Shown: positions 1 to 7,778, numbered from the stretch's first letter. The stretch: DNA of 24,743 nucleotides from Frankiales bacterium (GCA_004299215.1 SCTD01000210.1:1-24743), one strand, 5' to 3'. The notes: generated by a model not told the origin, from the sequence alone. Program-made: numbers and translations.

Positions 1-540
1 AGCCTCGAGGGGGTCTTCCCATTCGGCCTCGTGTCTGGCCGGTGTGCTCCTCGCGAGGCAGCGCCGGCCGAGGCCCTCGTCCTTGGCGTCTACCCATCGG
101 CCCTGCATGTCCGGTGGACCCCGCCGCCGGGTCATGAGGGGGTTCGGGCCCTAGCCGTAGCGCCAGAACCCTGGCCCTTCTGGGACGGCAACGACCAGGC
201 GGAGCGGGTGGCGGCGTGGCGGGATCTCGTCGGCTGGGAGTCGGATTGGGGGAGTGCGGATCCAGCTGGACGTGTGAACGGCAGTTCCGGCCTGGCGGTG
301 CGCCAGCGGATCCTCGAACCCCTGAGGCTGACTTTCGACGACGTCTGGCTCACCGACGCACTGCCGTTCTTCCACGTTCACCGTGGCCGCGGAACTCAGG
401 GCGCTGCGATGTCGGAACGCTACGACCGCTTCGCGTCGGCCCGCGGCCTTCCGCTTCACGATCTACCAGATCGCCCCACGCCCACTGCCCTCGTGACCCG
501 CGCGATAGCGGAGGAAGCGCAACGTCTGCGCGACGAGCTG
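1..540 (+). pseudogene. Hypothetical protein gene, cut at the window edge and by an IS21 insertion
   Basis: The frame is open from base 1; the first possible start inside the window is GTG at 31, but in-frame codons before it (ending FPFGL) read like coding sequence, so the true start is probably upstream. Visible motifs are LVLGVYPSALHVRW, then PWPFWDG, NGSSG and TDALPFFHVHRG. The G-x-Y-P start and the later Asn/Ser and Asp/His motifs recall the uracil-DNA-glycosylase-like fold, but I do not recognise the family with certainty. Coding sense is lost around 538-555, exactly where the left end of the IS21 element begins; the frame runs on to 672 only through IS sequence. No continuation of the protein is seen beyond the right end of the element, so the gene looks permanently truncated. 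Confidence 0.6.
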
Positions 541-594
541 ATGCCGCTCAGCGAATTTCCCCAGGGTTGCTTATCGAACTTCCCCACCCTGGGC
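538..594 (+). repeat. Left terminal inverted repeat of the IS21 element
   Basis: Begins CTGATGCCGCTCA and contains two tandem units, GCTCAGCGAATTTCCCCA and GCTTATCGAACTTCCCCA. It pairs in inverted orientation with 2878-2935, with most differences at degenerate positions and a one-base indel. It lies just downstream of the istB stop codon at 613. Confidence 0.7.
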
Positions 595-612
595 GGTCGT
601 GAAGGTAGCGCG

Positions 613-1446
613 TCAGGGTCGTGGGTGTACCGCCTTGCGCAGCGTGTTGGCGCGGGCGTGGTGGCTGCGTAGTCGGTAGCTGTCGCCGTCGAGGTGCATG
701 ACGACGCTGCGGTCCAGGAGACGGTCGAGCATGGCGGCGGCGACCATCTCGTCGCCCAGGACGTTGCCCCAGCTGCTGATCCCGCGGTTGGTCGTTAGGA
801 CGATGCTGGTCTTGAGGTGGCGTTGGCTGACGACCTGGAACAGTGCCGCGGCGGCGTCGGCGGGCAGCGGGAGGTAGCCGAGCTCATCGATCACGAGCAG
901 CGTCGGGCCGGCGAAGAACCGCATGGTGGTGGCCCAGCGACCTTCGATCGCGGCGCGGTGGCAGCGCGCCGCGAGGTCAGCCGCGGTGGTGAAGTAGGTC
1001 CGGTAGCCGGCCTCCGCGGCCTTGCGGGCGAGCCCGACGGCGATGTGGGTCTTCCCGACGCCCGGTGGTCCGATGAGCAGCACGTTCGCTGCCTGCTCGA
1101 TGAAGCGCAGCGACGCCAGGTCGGTGATCAGGGCGCGGTCCAGGTTGGGGCTGGCGTCGTAGTCCAGGTCCTCCAGGGTCCAGGGCGCGGGCAGGCTCGC
1201 GAACCGCAGCCGCCCGGTGAGCCGGCGCTCCTCGGTGGCACGGACTTCAGCGTCCAGGAGCCGCTCGAGCAGTGCCGTCGGTGACAAGCCCTCGATGCGG
1301 GCGGCGTCCAGGACCTCGGGCAGGACCTCGGCGGCGGTGGGGAGCTTGAGGTAGGCCAGGTGCGCTCGCAGCCGCTGATAGGACGCGGCCTGGTCGGCCG
1401 TGCTCGGTGTCGGGTCGGTGACCGCTCGGGTCGTGTTGGCGGTCAT
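613..1446 (-). CDS. istB: IstB-like ATPase, IS21 transposition helper
   Basis: A 277-aa AAA+ ATPase of the IstB/DnaC type. It binds target DNA with ATP and stimulates the IstA transposase. Walker A is GPPGVGKT (residues about 126-133) and Walker B is LLVIDELGY (about 183-191); the N-terminal 85 residues are the helical IstB region. Length fits the family (about 250-280 aa). The ATG at 1446 overlaps the istA stop in ATGA (1443-1446), so translation is coupled to istA. The frame has no lesion. The alternative, a host DnaC-type loader, is ruled out by the istA partner and the inverted ends. Confidence 0.93.
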   Translation of the reverse strand: MTANTTRAVTDPTPSTADQAASYQRLRAHLAYLKLPTAAEVLPEVLDAARIEGLSPTALLERLLDAEVRATEERRLTGRLRFASLPAPWTLEDLDYDASPNLDRALITDLASLRFIEQAANVLLIGPPGVGKTHIAVGLARKAAEAGYRTYFTTAADLAARCHRAAIEGRWATTMRFFAGPTLLVIDELGYLPLPADAAAALFQVVSQRHLKTSIVLTTNRGISSWGNVLGDEMVAAAMLDRLLDRSVVMHLDGDSYRLRSHHARANTLRKAVHPRP

Positions 1447-2786
1447 GGTGCGACCCGTCGGTTCTCGGCCGCGTCGGCGTAGCGGCGCAGGTCGACCACG
1501 ACCTCATGGTCCGGGGGCGGGTGGCTTCGGTTGCTGCTCAGGTGTTCTGCTTCGGCAAGGGCGGCGGGCGTCGGTGGCCGGCGGGCCTTGCGGTGACACG
1601 GCTTGCCGGTCGTGAACGCCGCCAGGACCGCAGTCTCCAGCGCGGTGACGTGGACGGTGTCGCGGACCATCACCCCGGCGCCGTCGGGTTCACGGCGGTG
1701 CCGCGCCAGGACCGTCCCGCTCGCGGTCGCGACGTCCAGGGTCAGCTCCCCGAGGCGGTGCGTGAGGGTGAGGGTCGTGCCCGCCAGTCCTGGTGGGACG
1801 GAGTAGTGGTTGCCGCGGAACGCGACCAGCGCCTGACTGCTCACGACCCTGGTGACGGCGAGGGTCGCGGGGAACGCCGGTGGCAGCGGCGCGAGCAGCA
1901 GTGCCTCCGCGGTGGCGAGCTCTCCGACGGTGGTCTTGATCCCGTCGCGCTTGCGGACCCGGCTGTCGCTCTTGCGGGCTCCGAACGCGTCCAGCGAGGC
2001 TTGGGCTTGAGCCATCGTGAAGTCGTCCGGGACGGTCCGCCACCAGCGCTGCGCGGCACTGTCGTTGGCCTTCTCCACGCTGCCTTTGCGGTTGCCGTGC
2101 CGCGGAGGACATAGCTTCACGTGGACGCCGTAGTGCTTCGCGACCGCGGCGAACGTCGCGGTGACCCGGCCGGTGTTGGGGCTCGCGACCGTGGCCATCC
2201 GGTCGAACCGCCACTGCTTCGTCAGGCCGCCGAGCCGACCGGCCACGACGTGCAGGCCCTCGACGAGGTGCGCGTGGTCCTCGGCGTCGGCGAGGTAGCC
2301 GCGCCACTTTCCCGAGGACGGCAGCGCCCCCACCAGCAGATGCGCACCGCCGGGCAGGCCCCAGTGCGCCGGTGGGTCGGGGAGCTCGAGCCAGTCCCAC
2401 TGCGTCTCCTCACCCGGCGGGTGCGCGATCACGGTGTGGTCGCGGCCCTTGCTGCTCGCGCAGGGTTCGCAGTGCGGACGAACCCGATGTGCGCGCAGGT
2501 CGCGGGTGAAGCTCGGATAGGAACGGTCGAACCCCAGCTCGGTGACCTCGTCGAACAAGGTCGTGGCCCACACGTGCGGGTCGTCCTTCAACCGCTGGGT
2601 GCAGTAGCCGGCGTACGCCTCGAACGGGTCCGGAACCGTGCTGAGGCGCTGCCCGGCGACGCGGTCGCCGTTTATGTAGGCGCGGATGGTCGTGCGGTCA
2701 TGACCGAGGTGCCGAGCGATCGCGCTGATCGTCCAGCCCTGTCGGTGGAGCGCGTGAGCGTCCACATCGTCCTCCTGTGTGAGCAT
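1443..2786 (-). CDS. istA: IS21-family transposase IstA
   Basis: A 447-aa DDE transposase. An N-terminal helix-turn-helix (about residues 18-38, WTISAIARHLGHDRTTIRAY) is followed by an RNase H-like catalytic core. Likely acidic residues are D131 in TQWDWLEL, D195 in RFDRMATV and E238 in NRKGSVEK, matching the order and context of IS21 transposases. The length is within the family range. The ATG at 2786 gives the usual IstA beginning MLTQEDDV; a GTG seven codons later has a good AGGAGG before it but would remove the conserved start. A strong hairpin lies just upstream (2791-2850). No frameshift or premature stop is visible. Confidence 0.92.
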   Translation of the reverse strand: MLTQEDDVDAHALHRQGWTISAIARHLGHDRTTIRAYINGDRVAGQRLSTVPDPFEAYAGYCTQRLKDDPHVWATTLFDEVTELGFDRSYPSFTRDLRAHRVRPHCEPCASSKGRDHTVIAHPPGEETQWDWLELPDPPAHWGLPGGAHLLVGALPSSGKWRGYLADAEDHAHLVEGLHVVAGRLGGLTKQWRFDRMATVASPNTGRVTATFAAVAKHYGVHVKLCPPRHGNRKGSVEKANDSAAQRWWRTVPDDFTMAQAQASLDAFGARKSDSRVRKRDGIKTTVGELATAEALLLAPLPPAFPATLAVTRVVSSQALVAFRGNHYSVPPGLAGTTLTLTHRLGELTLDVATASGTVLARHRREPDGAGVMVRDTVHVTALETAVLAAFTTGKPCHRKARRPPTPAALAEAEHLSSNRSHPPPDHEVVVDLRRYADAAENRRVAP

Positions 2787-2790
2787 CCGT

Positions 2791-2850
2791 GCGGGACTCC
2801 TTCGAGGAGTTGGTGGAGGTCAGAGACCGCCACCCTCGAAGGAGTCCCGC
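2791..2850 (-). promoter_or_regulatory. Perfect 16-bp hairpin in the istA leader
   Basis: GCGGGACTCCTTCGAG at 2791-2806 is followed after a 28-nt loop by its exact reverse complement at 2835-2850. It ends 4 nt before the istA ATG (minus strand), inside the element. A structure here can stop transcription or translation reading in from outside and so keep transposase expression low after insertion; that role is inferred. There is no U-run, so a classic intrinsic terminator is not shown. Confidence 0.6.
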
Positions 2851-2877
2851 CCAGCGCGGCGACGCCACGCTGGAGGT

Positions 2878-2935
2878 GCCCGAGGTGGGGACTTTCAGTG
2901 AGCAGGTCTGGGGAGATTCAGATGAGCGCCATCAG
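2878..2935 (-). repeat. Right terminal inverted repeat of the IS21 element
   Basis: On the minus strand it reads CTGATGGCGCTCA, then GAATCTCCCCAG, then TGCTCACTGAAAGTCCCCACC. It pairs with 538-594 and contains two tandem units, GCTCATCTGAATCTCCCCA and GCTCACTGAAAGTCCCCA. Confidence 0.7.
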
Positions 2936-3020
2936 AGGTGCGGCTGTTGCGTCAGACGAGGAGCCGGCAAGAGAACGGCTGTCATCAGAGGTGCCATGAC
3001 TGGCCGCACGGCCATCAGAA
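2930..3020 (+). repeat. Direct repeats CATCAGAGGTGC at and beyond the IS right end
   Basis: CATCAGAGGTGC occurs at 2930-2941 and again at 2983-2994, and a shorter copy, CATCAGAA, starts at 3013. The first copy overlaps the tip of the IS end. Apart from these repeats I see nothing recognisable between the IS end and 3118: no open frame with coding character and no RNA gene. Confidence 0.5.
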
Positions 3021-3118
3021 GCCGCACCAGTTGCCAAGCCCGCGACTACCTCCCATCGGTGCTGGACGTCCCTCACCCGGTCTGCCGCGACCTCAGCAGA
3101 CTCTCAGGGGGTGGGAAA

Positions 3119-3482
3119 ATGCGGGTCTCTGTCGACAACCCACTGTTCGTGGCGGGGGTGCTGTGTCTCGCCTGTGCACCGTGGTCATGGACTGACGACG
3201 GGATCAGGTGGTCTTCCCGGTGTTGGTTGCCATCGGGCTCTGGCGGCTGAGTCGAGGCAAGGGCAGGCTGTGGCTGGCGATGACGGCCACCGTCTTCGGC
3301 CTGGTGCTCCTTCCGTGGACGTGGGCTGCCTTGACCGGAGGGGACAACCCGGCCAACGCCGAGAGAGACGTCAACTCCGTGCAGTGGCCGTCACCCTGTT
3401 CCTGGTGCCCTTGGTGACCTCAGCGCTGGGCTGGGTGGCGTGGCGAAGCCAGCGCGAGCAGGTGTCGCAGTCCGCGAGATAG
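3119..3482 (+). pseudogene. Small membrane-protein gene with two apparent frameshifts
   Basis: Three neighbouring frames each carry part of one hydrophobic protein. ATG 3119 gives MRVSVDNPLFVAGVLCLACA. Near 3205 the sense moves to a second frame, VVFPVLVAIGLWRLSRGKG, continuing through ATVFGLVLLPWTWAALTGG. Near 3380 it moves to a third, VAVTLFLVPLVTSALGWVAW, ending at 3482. Joined, these make about 120 aa with four likely membrane segments and no gap or overlap. I do not recognise the family. The alternative is that only the middle frame (3208-3417, 69 aa) is a real gene, but its tail WPSPCSWCPW looks like out-of-frame sequence. Sequencing error could also produce the shifts. Confidence 0.45.
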
Positions 3483-3517
3483 CTGCGCCGCGAGAACATG
3501 CCGATACCGTCGCCGCC

Positions 3518-3679
3518 GTGACCCGAGGCCGATGGTTGGTGGTGCTAGCCGTGCTGTTGCTTTCCCTCGCCGCGTACGGCATCTACGACTGGACCCGCCC
3601 GTGCACCGGAGGACCCGTCACGCAGTTCGTGAAGTCAGTCGCCGCCGGCGGGTCGTTCACGGTGCGGTGCGCCGGGTAG
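3518..3679 (+). CDS. Small single-pass membrane protein
   Basis: A 53-aa protein from GTG 3518: a short basic start (TRGRW), one membrane segment (about residues 5-22, LVVLAVLLLSLAAYGIY), then an exposed tail with two cysteines (RPCTGG and VRCAG). The frame is open upstream to 3440, but that stretch overlaps the preceding pseudogene and is not hydrophobic. No strong ribosome-binding site is seen. The pattern of inner-membrane anchor plus short Cys-containing tail is plausible for a real small protein, but I do not recognise it. Confidence 0.4.
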   Translation: MTRGRWLVVLAVLLLSLAAYGIYDWTRPCTGGPVTQFVKSVAAGGSFTVRCAG

Positions 3680-3728
3680 GTGCCACGTCCCGAGGGTGCT
3701 GGGCCAGTTCCAGGCCGCCGTTCGGCGG

Positions 3729-4148
3729 CTACCGAGCGCTGGCGTGTCCCGCCGCGGAGCACGAGCAGGCTGCGGATCCGCTCCACCCCGCGAGGACCTG
3801 TGGACGAGCCGCGACAGCCTGCCCGGTGCACATCTCGTGACGATTGCTCTCGCACCATGAGCACGCGCTGCGCCCTGCGCTCGGCGTCGGCGCTGCAGGA
3901 ACGCCCCGGGCGACGAAGCCCATGAAGGCAGACGCCGCTGCGAAGACCAGTCCGGTGACTGCGATCCCGACTCGGCCCTCGACCATGGCGACCCCTGCCG
4001 CGATCAGGCCGGCAACGGCGACGGCAAACCAGACGGGCGTCAGGGCAGGGTGCAGCCCGGACAGCGCGTTGAAGGCGAAGCCGCGGGTGGTGTCGGACCG
4101 ACCCAGGACCGCATCGTCGATGCGCCTCGCTCTGTCCAAGATGCCCAC
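3729..4148 (-). CDS. Small two-pass membrane protein, function unknown
   Basis: 139 aa from ATG 4148. A soluble N-terminus (MGILDRARRIDDAVLGRSD) precedes two membrane segments at about residues 33-56 and 60-82 (VGIAVTGLVFAAASAFMGFVA). The first 85 residues look like coding sequence. The remainder (SACSWCESNRHEMC, then Ala/Ser/Cys-rich sequence) is unconvincing and may reflect a frameshift near 3890, with the native end lost. It is 27 nt downstream of another small membrane-protein gene on the same strand and probably shares its transcript. No family recognised. Confidence 0.5.
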   Translation of the reverse strand: MGILDRARRIDDAVLGRSDTTRGFAFNALSGLHPALTPVWFAVAVAGLIAAGVAMVEGRVGIAVTGLVFAAASAFMGFVARGVPAAPTPSAGRSACSWCESNRHEMCTGQAVAARPQVLAGWSGSAACSCSAAGHASAR

Positions 4149-4175
4149 TCGCCGGACGGTACTCGTGCCCGGTGC

Positions 4176-4451
4176 TCACGTCTGCGTAGGTGCCTGGTTT
4201 CCCTTGACGTAGTAGTCCCACATCGCCCACACGACGAGCGCCGACACCACCACGCACAGCCCGACGGCAATGGCAGAGAGCACGAGCGCAAGCACGCGCA
4301 AACGGTACGCCGCACTTTCTGGGCGTGGCGATGCGGCGCCACTCTGCTGGGGCCGGTTGTCACAGAGGTGGCGGTAGGGCCCGCCTGGAAGCAGCCGGCC
4401 GGCGGGTCGCGCCTGGTGGGCCGGCCGCGTGGTCGAGGTCGCCGTGGACAC
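4176..4451 (-). CDS. Small single-pass membrane protein, function unknown
   Basis: About 91 aa if GTG 4451 is the start; the start is uncertain because the frame is open further upstream into the antisense of the next gene. The convincing part is the C-terminus: a basic stretch (AAYRLRVL), one long hydrophobic segment (ALVLSAIAVGLCVVVSALVV), then WAMWDYYVKGNQ. It is followed after 27 nt by a second small membrane-protein gene, suggesting a two-gene unit. I do not recognise it. Confidence 0.4.
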   Translation of the reverse strand: MSTATSTTRPAHQARPAGRLLPGGPYRHLCDNRPQQSGAASPRPESAAYRLRVLALVLSAIAVGLCVVVSALVVWAMWDYYVKGNQAPTQT

Positions 4452-4584
4452 GGGGTCGTGGCTGGGACTTGTCTTCTCCGAGTGCCGGAGCCGACACCAC
4501 CTGGACCCACGACCTGCACGACCGACCGAACCGGGCGGCTGAGGCGATGCAGGGACACGACCCCCTCCCGTCGAACCTGACGAG

Positions 4585-6018
4585 ATGCGACTGTCCCGGG
4601 TCCTCGTCGTCAGCCTGAGCGCCCTCCTCATCGGCGGATCCGTCACACCGACCGGCGCGGCGCCGAAGAGCAGCGTGCCGAACCCCACCGTGACCGGCCC
4701 GGTCCCGAGCACCCAGGGCAGCCACGGCCGCCCGCAGACGGACTCCGCGTTCGACCTCCGGCCGTACGGCTTCGTGGAGGAGGAGTACTTCGTCTCCGGG
4801 ACCGCGAAGACCTACACCGCGCGCCCGACCACCGCCGACTACACGACCCGGATGCTCGTCCGCCGGCCGGCCGACCCGAAGGACTTCAACGGCACCGTCA
4901 TCGTCGAGTGGAACAACGTCACCGCGCAGCACGACCAGTCGCCGGACTACTTCTGGTCCTACCCGATGGTCCTGCGCGAGGGGTTCGCCTACGTCGTCGT
5001 CAGCGCGCAGGCCGCCGGCATCTGCTGCGCCCCGCCGCTCGCGCTGCAGGTCATCGACAGCGGGCGCTACGAGGACCTCAGCCATCCCGGTGACGACTAC
5101 AGCTTCGACATGTTCAGCCAGGTCGTGCAGTCGTTGCGCAGCCCGCAGGGCGTCGACCCGATGGGTGGCCTCAAGGTCAGGCGCGCCCTGGCATCGGGGC
5201 ACTCCCAGTCCGCGAGCCGGCTGCACAGCTACGTCACCACGGTGCAGGCCGACGCCGGCGTCATCGACGGCTTCTTCATCGACGGCGGTGGCGCGCAGTC
5301 CTTCCCGGCCGAGCCGCTGGTCCCCGTCGTGCACGTGCGCGAGCAGGGCTGGCAGCCCTCGCCTGTGACGCCGAACGTCGACCGGAACTACCGGCTCTGG
5401 GAGGTCGCCGGCGCGACGCACGCCGACTACTGGTTGCTCCGCCAGCAGTTCGACAACCCGGAGCGGCTCGTGCCGCAGCAACCGCAGTTCGGGCCCGGCT
5501 GGCGCGAGCAGGAGGAGGACATCAGCGGCAACTACGGGTACGACGTGGAGCCCCGGCAGACGACCTGCCCGGTCGGCGGCGGGATGTTCCCGAAGCGCTA
5601 CGCCGTGAGCGCCGGACTCAAGCGGCTCGACGAGTGGGTCCGCACCGGTACTCCGGCCCCTCGCGTCCCGCGGCTCGAGTTCGACGCCGATGGCCGGGTC
5701 TCCCTCGACGAGCACGGCAACGGCAAGGGGGGCCTGCGGCTGCCCCCGATCGACGTCCCCGTCGCGTCCTACGCCGCCGGCGCCTGCCAGCTCTTCGGCG
5801 TCACGATCCCGCTCCCGCCGACCACGCTGCGAGAGCTCTACCCGACCCACGACGTCTACGTCGCGAAGATGCAGGCCGCGACCGACAAGGCGGTCGCGGC
5901 GGGCATCCTGCTGCCCGCGGACGCCGCCGACCTGATGGCGCGCGCGGAGCGCTCCTCGATCCCGAGCCAGGGGATCCGCTCACCGCTGCCGACCCACCTG
6001 GTGCCCGAACCGGTGTAG
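4585..6018 (+). CDS. Secreted alpha/beta-hydrolase domain protein
   Basis: 477 aa with a signal peptide (residues 1-26, MRLSRVLVVSLSALLIGGSV, cleavage near TGA-APK). The mature part has the look of the 'alpha/beta hydrolase domain' family (Pfam Abhydrolase_10), including the early YGFVEEEYFVSGTA and MLVRRP motifs. The likely nucleophile is S207 in the elbow G-H-S-Q-S, and H279 in GATHAD is a candidate catalytic His. Members are extracellular esterase- or lactonase-like proteins of mostly unknown substrate. Length is normal for the family. A gene for another exported protein starts 39 nt downstream, so the two are probably cotranscribed. An extracellular ester hydrolase could suit steroid-ester use, but nothing in the sequence shows that. 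Confidence 0.85.
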   Translation: MRLSRVLVVSLSALLIGGSVTPTGAAPKSSVPNPTVTGPVPSTQGSHGRPQTDSAFDLRPYGFVEEEYFVSGTAKTYTARPTTADYTTRMLVRRPADPKDFNGTVIVEWNNVTAQHDQSPDYFWSYPMVLREGFAYVVVSAQAAGICCAPPLALQVIDSGRYEDLSHPGDDYSFDMFSQVVQSLRSPQGVDPMGGLKVRRALASGHSQSASRLHSYVTTVQADAGVIDGFFIDGGGAQSFPAEPLVPVVHVREQGWQPSPVTPNVDRNYRLWEVAGATHADYWLLRQQFDNPERLVPQQPQFGPGWREQEEDISGNYGYDVEPRQTTCPVGGGMFPKRYAVSAGLKRLDEWVRTGTPAPRVPRLEFDADGRVSLDEHGNGKGGLRLPPIDVPVASYAAGACQLFGVTIPLPPTTLRELYPTHDVYVAKMQAATDKAVAAGILLPADAADLMARAERSSIPSQGIRSPLPTHLVPEPV

Positions 6019-6041
6019 CCCGGCAGGAGTCGCGGGCCGGG
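6019..6041 (+). other. Small GC-rich hairpin between the two secreted-protein genes
   Basis: CCCGGC at 6019-6024 pairs with GCCGGG at 6036-6041 across an 11-nt loop, starting at the base after the hydrolase stop codon. No U-run follows. It could weaken read-through or protect the upstream message; it may also be chance in GC-rich DNA. Confidence 0.25.
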
Positions 6042-6057
6042 TGTCGAAGTCCCCCGC

Positions 6058-7362
6058 ATGCGCCGCCTCGCCCTCGCCGCCACCGCTGTCTGCCTGATGG
6101 CCGCCGCAGCTCCCTCGGGCGCTGCGCCCGCTGTCACCCCGCCCGAGCCCGGTCCGGGCTACGTGAAGACGTCCAACGTCACGCACGTCGCGACGCTCCC
6201 GCTCGACACCGACTCCATCGGCGGCCGGGTGCTGGGCAAGGACTTCTTCCTGCGCACCGGCAAGGGCATCACGATCTACGACACCTCGAACCCCGACCTG
6301 CCGGTGCCCAAGGGGTTCGTCGCGGTCCCGCAGACGCCGAACCAGGAGCGCGAGGACGTCGACACCAACGGCGAGATCCTCGTGACCGGCCAGGCCTACA
6401 CCGGTCTGCTGCACGTCGTCGACGTCCGCAACCGCACGACCCCCACGATCCTCGCCACGCTCACCGGCGCCGGCGACCACACCAACACCTGCGTGCTGCG
6501 CTGCACCTTCGTCTACGGCAGCGAGGGCACCGTCACCGATCTCCGCGATCCGGCAGCCCCGAAGCTCGCGCCCGTCAACTGGCTGCGTGAGCTGGACGTC
6601 CGCGGGTCCCACGACCTCACCGAGGTCAAGCCCGGCCTGCTCGTGGCGGCCTCGAACCCGGTGACCTACATCGACGCGCGCAACCCGCTGGCGCCCAGGC
6701 TGCTGGCCCGCGGGCCGCTGCCGGACGACCGCTACACCCACGGCATGTCCTGGCCGCGCGGCGGCCAGGACCGGTTCGTCCTCGGCGGCAGCGAGTCCGG
6801 CTACGGCTGCCTGACCCCCGAGGACGGCACCTTCTTCGTGCACGACACGAGGCGCACGAAGAAGGACGACGAGGGTGTGCCCAACTGGACCCGCACCGGC
6901 GACTACACGATCTCTGCCGGCCTGCCGACCGAGGGGAAGGCGCCGACCTCGGAGCTGTGCGGCCACTGGTTCGACCCGCACCCCTCCTTCAAGGACGGCG
7001 GGCTGGTGGCCATGGCCTGGTACGGCTTCGGCGTCCGCTTCCTCGAGGTGACCAGGAAGGGCGCCGTCGAGGAGCGGGGCTTCTGGCAGCCGCTCCCCGG
7101 GCAGTCGAGCGCCGTCTACTGGGTCAGCCCCGACACGGTGTGGGTCACCGACTACACCGCCCGCGGCATCGACGTGCTGCGCTTCGACGCCGGCAAGCCG
7201 GCGCAGCGCGACCAGCGCCACCCGGGCGTCTTCCGTCCGGCGCAGGCCGACGACGAGGTGCGAGCCCGGCTGGCCGGTCGCGGACCGGAGCACGCCGCGG
7301 CGCACCACACGGAGGACGGCTCGCTGAGCGAGCTCGCCAGTCGCTGGGTCTGCCGGCCCTAG
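6058..7362 (+). CDS. Secreted LVIVD-repeat, beta-propeller-like protein
   Basis: 434 aa with a signal peptide (residues 1-22, MRRLALAATAVCLMAAAAP). The mature protein repeats short beta-strand units of the LVIVD type: ITIYDTSNPDLP, LHVVDVRNRTTPTILA, VTDLRDPAAPKLAPV, VTYIDARNPLAPRLLA and IDVLRFDAG. These form a propeller that usually serves as a binding or scaffold surface; no catalytic site is apparent. Cysteines (TCVLRC, YGCLT, ELCGH) could form disulfides outside the cell. It probably works with, or is simply coexpressed with, the upstream exported hydrolase. Its TAG overlaps the stop codon of the convergent minus-strand gene. Confidence 0.8.
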   Translation: MRRLALAATAVCLMAAAAPSGAAPAVTPPEPGPGYVKTSNVTHVATLPLDTDSIGGRVLGKDFFLRTGKGITIYDTSNPDLPVPKGFVAVPQTPNQEREDVDTNGEILVTGQAYTGLLHVVDVRNRTTPTILATLTGAGDHTNTCVLRCTFVYGSEGTVTDLRDPAAPKLAPVNWLRELDVRGSHDLTEVKPGLLVAASNPVTYIDARNPLAPRLLARGPLPDDRYTHGMSWPRGGQDRFVLGGSESGYGCLTPEDGTFFVHDTRRTKKDDEGVPNWTRTGDYTISAGLPTEGKAPTSELCGHWFDPHPSFKDGGLVAMAWYGFGVRFLEVTRKGAVEERGFWQPLPGQSSAVYWVSPDTVWVTDYTARGIDVLRFDAGKPAQRDQRHPGVFRPAQADDEVRARLAGRGPEHAAAHHTEDGSLSELASRWVCRP

Positions 7363-7778
7363 CGACGCTCGAGGTTGTGGAAGAACGCCTTCTGCTGCAC
7401 GCGCGCCGCGAAGCGCCACCCGGCGGGGGTGCGCACAAGAGCGTCGTCGTACCAGAGCCCGACGAAGAACACGTGCTCGCCGTCGACGACCATCGGGTTG
7501 AAGCAGATGCTCCGCGACGTCGCCCGGTCGCCGTCGACGACGACCGTCGGCAGGCCCATCACGTGCTGCGTGCCCGCGAAGCCGGTCAGCACCTTGGCGT
7601 TGAACTCCTGGTGGTCCGCGACGCTGCCGCAGATGCCGCCGGTGGCGGAGAAGTCGAGCACCGCGTCAGCCGTGAACAGCGCGGGCATCTCCGCCCACGC
7701 GCCCCGGTCGACGACGGTGCTGTAGCGCGCCAGCAGGTCGAGGATCTCGACCCGGTCGGCGACCTCCTGCGGCGTCAC
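7359..7778 (-). CDS. SnoaL-like (NTF2-fold) protein
   Basis: 139 aa from GTG 7778, a start fixed by its GTGA overlap with the upstream gene (7775-7778). The start EVADRVEILDLLARYSTVVDRG, the AEMPALFTADAVLDFS block, TQHVMGLPTVVVDGD and the W-x-x-Y/D C-terminus are typical of SnoaL_4 / nuclear-transport-factor-2-like domains. These are small cone-shaped folds used as isomerases, dehydratases or ligand-binding proteins; D21 in the VVDRG position is the residue often used in catalysis. In steroid pathways the same fold includes ketosteroid isomerases, so a small-molecule isomerase or hydratase role is reasonable but unproved. It is the second gene of an operon with an EthD-domain protein under a KstR-type operator. 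Confidence 0.82.
   Translation of the reverse strand: MTPQEVADRVEILDLLARYSTVVDRGAWAEMPALFTADAVLDFSATGGICGSVADHQEFNAKVLTGFAGTQHVMGLPTVVVDGDRATSRSICFNPMVVDGEHVFFVGLWYDDALVRTPAGWRFAARVQQKAFFHNLERR

Larger units (their letters stand above)
538..2935 (-). mobile_element. IS21-family insertion sequence, about 2.4 kb
   Basis: Two overlapping minus-strand genes, istA then istB, lie between imperfect inverted ends. Read inward, both ends share CTGATGsCGCTCA, then GAATyTCCCCAG, then TGCTyA, GAA and TCCCCACC, and finish with GGGC. Each end holds two copies of a unit of the form GCTCA-(N)-GAA-N-N-TCCCCA, the multiple terminal transposase-binding repeats typical of IS21. The boundaries are set by where the two ends stop matching and could be a few bases off. 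No clean target duplication is visible: AG or GGT at best, depending on the boundary chosen. Both genes look intact, so the element may be active. Confidence 0.85.

Noticed and set aside
561..2910. Target-site duplication of the IS21 element
   Set aside because: Only 2-3 matching bases (AG or GGT) can be found at any plausible pair of boundaries, which is not better than chance.
4360..5850. Minus-strand open frame of about 500 codons opposite the secreted hydrolase gene
   Set aside because: Composition is that of a shadow frame; the plus strand has a signal peptide and a GHSQS nucleophile elbow.
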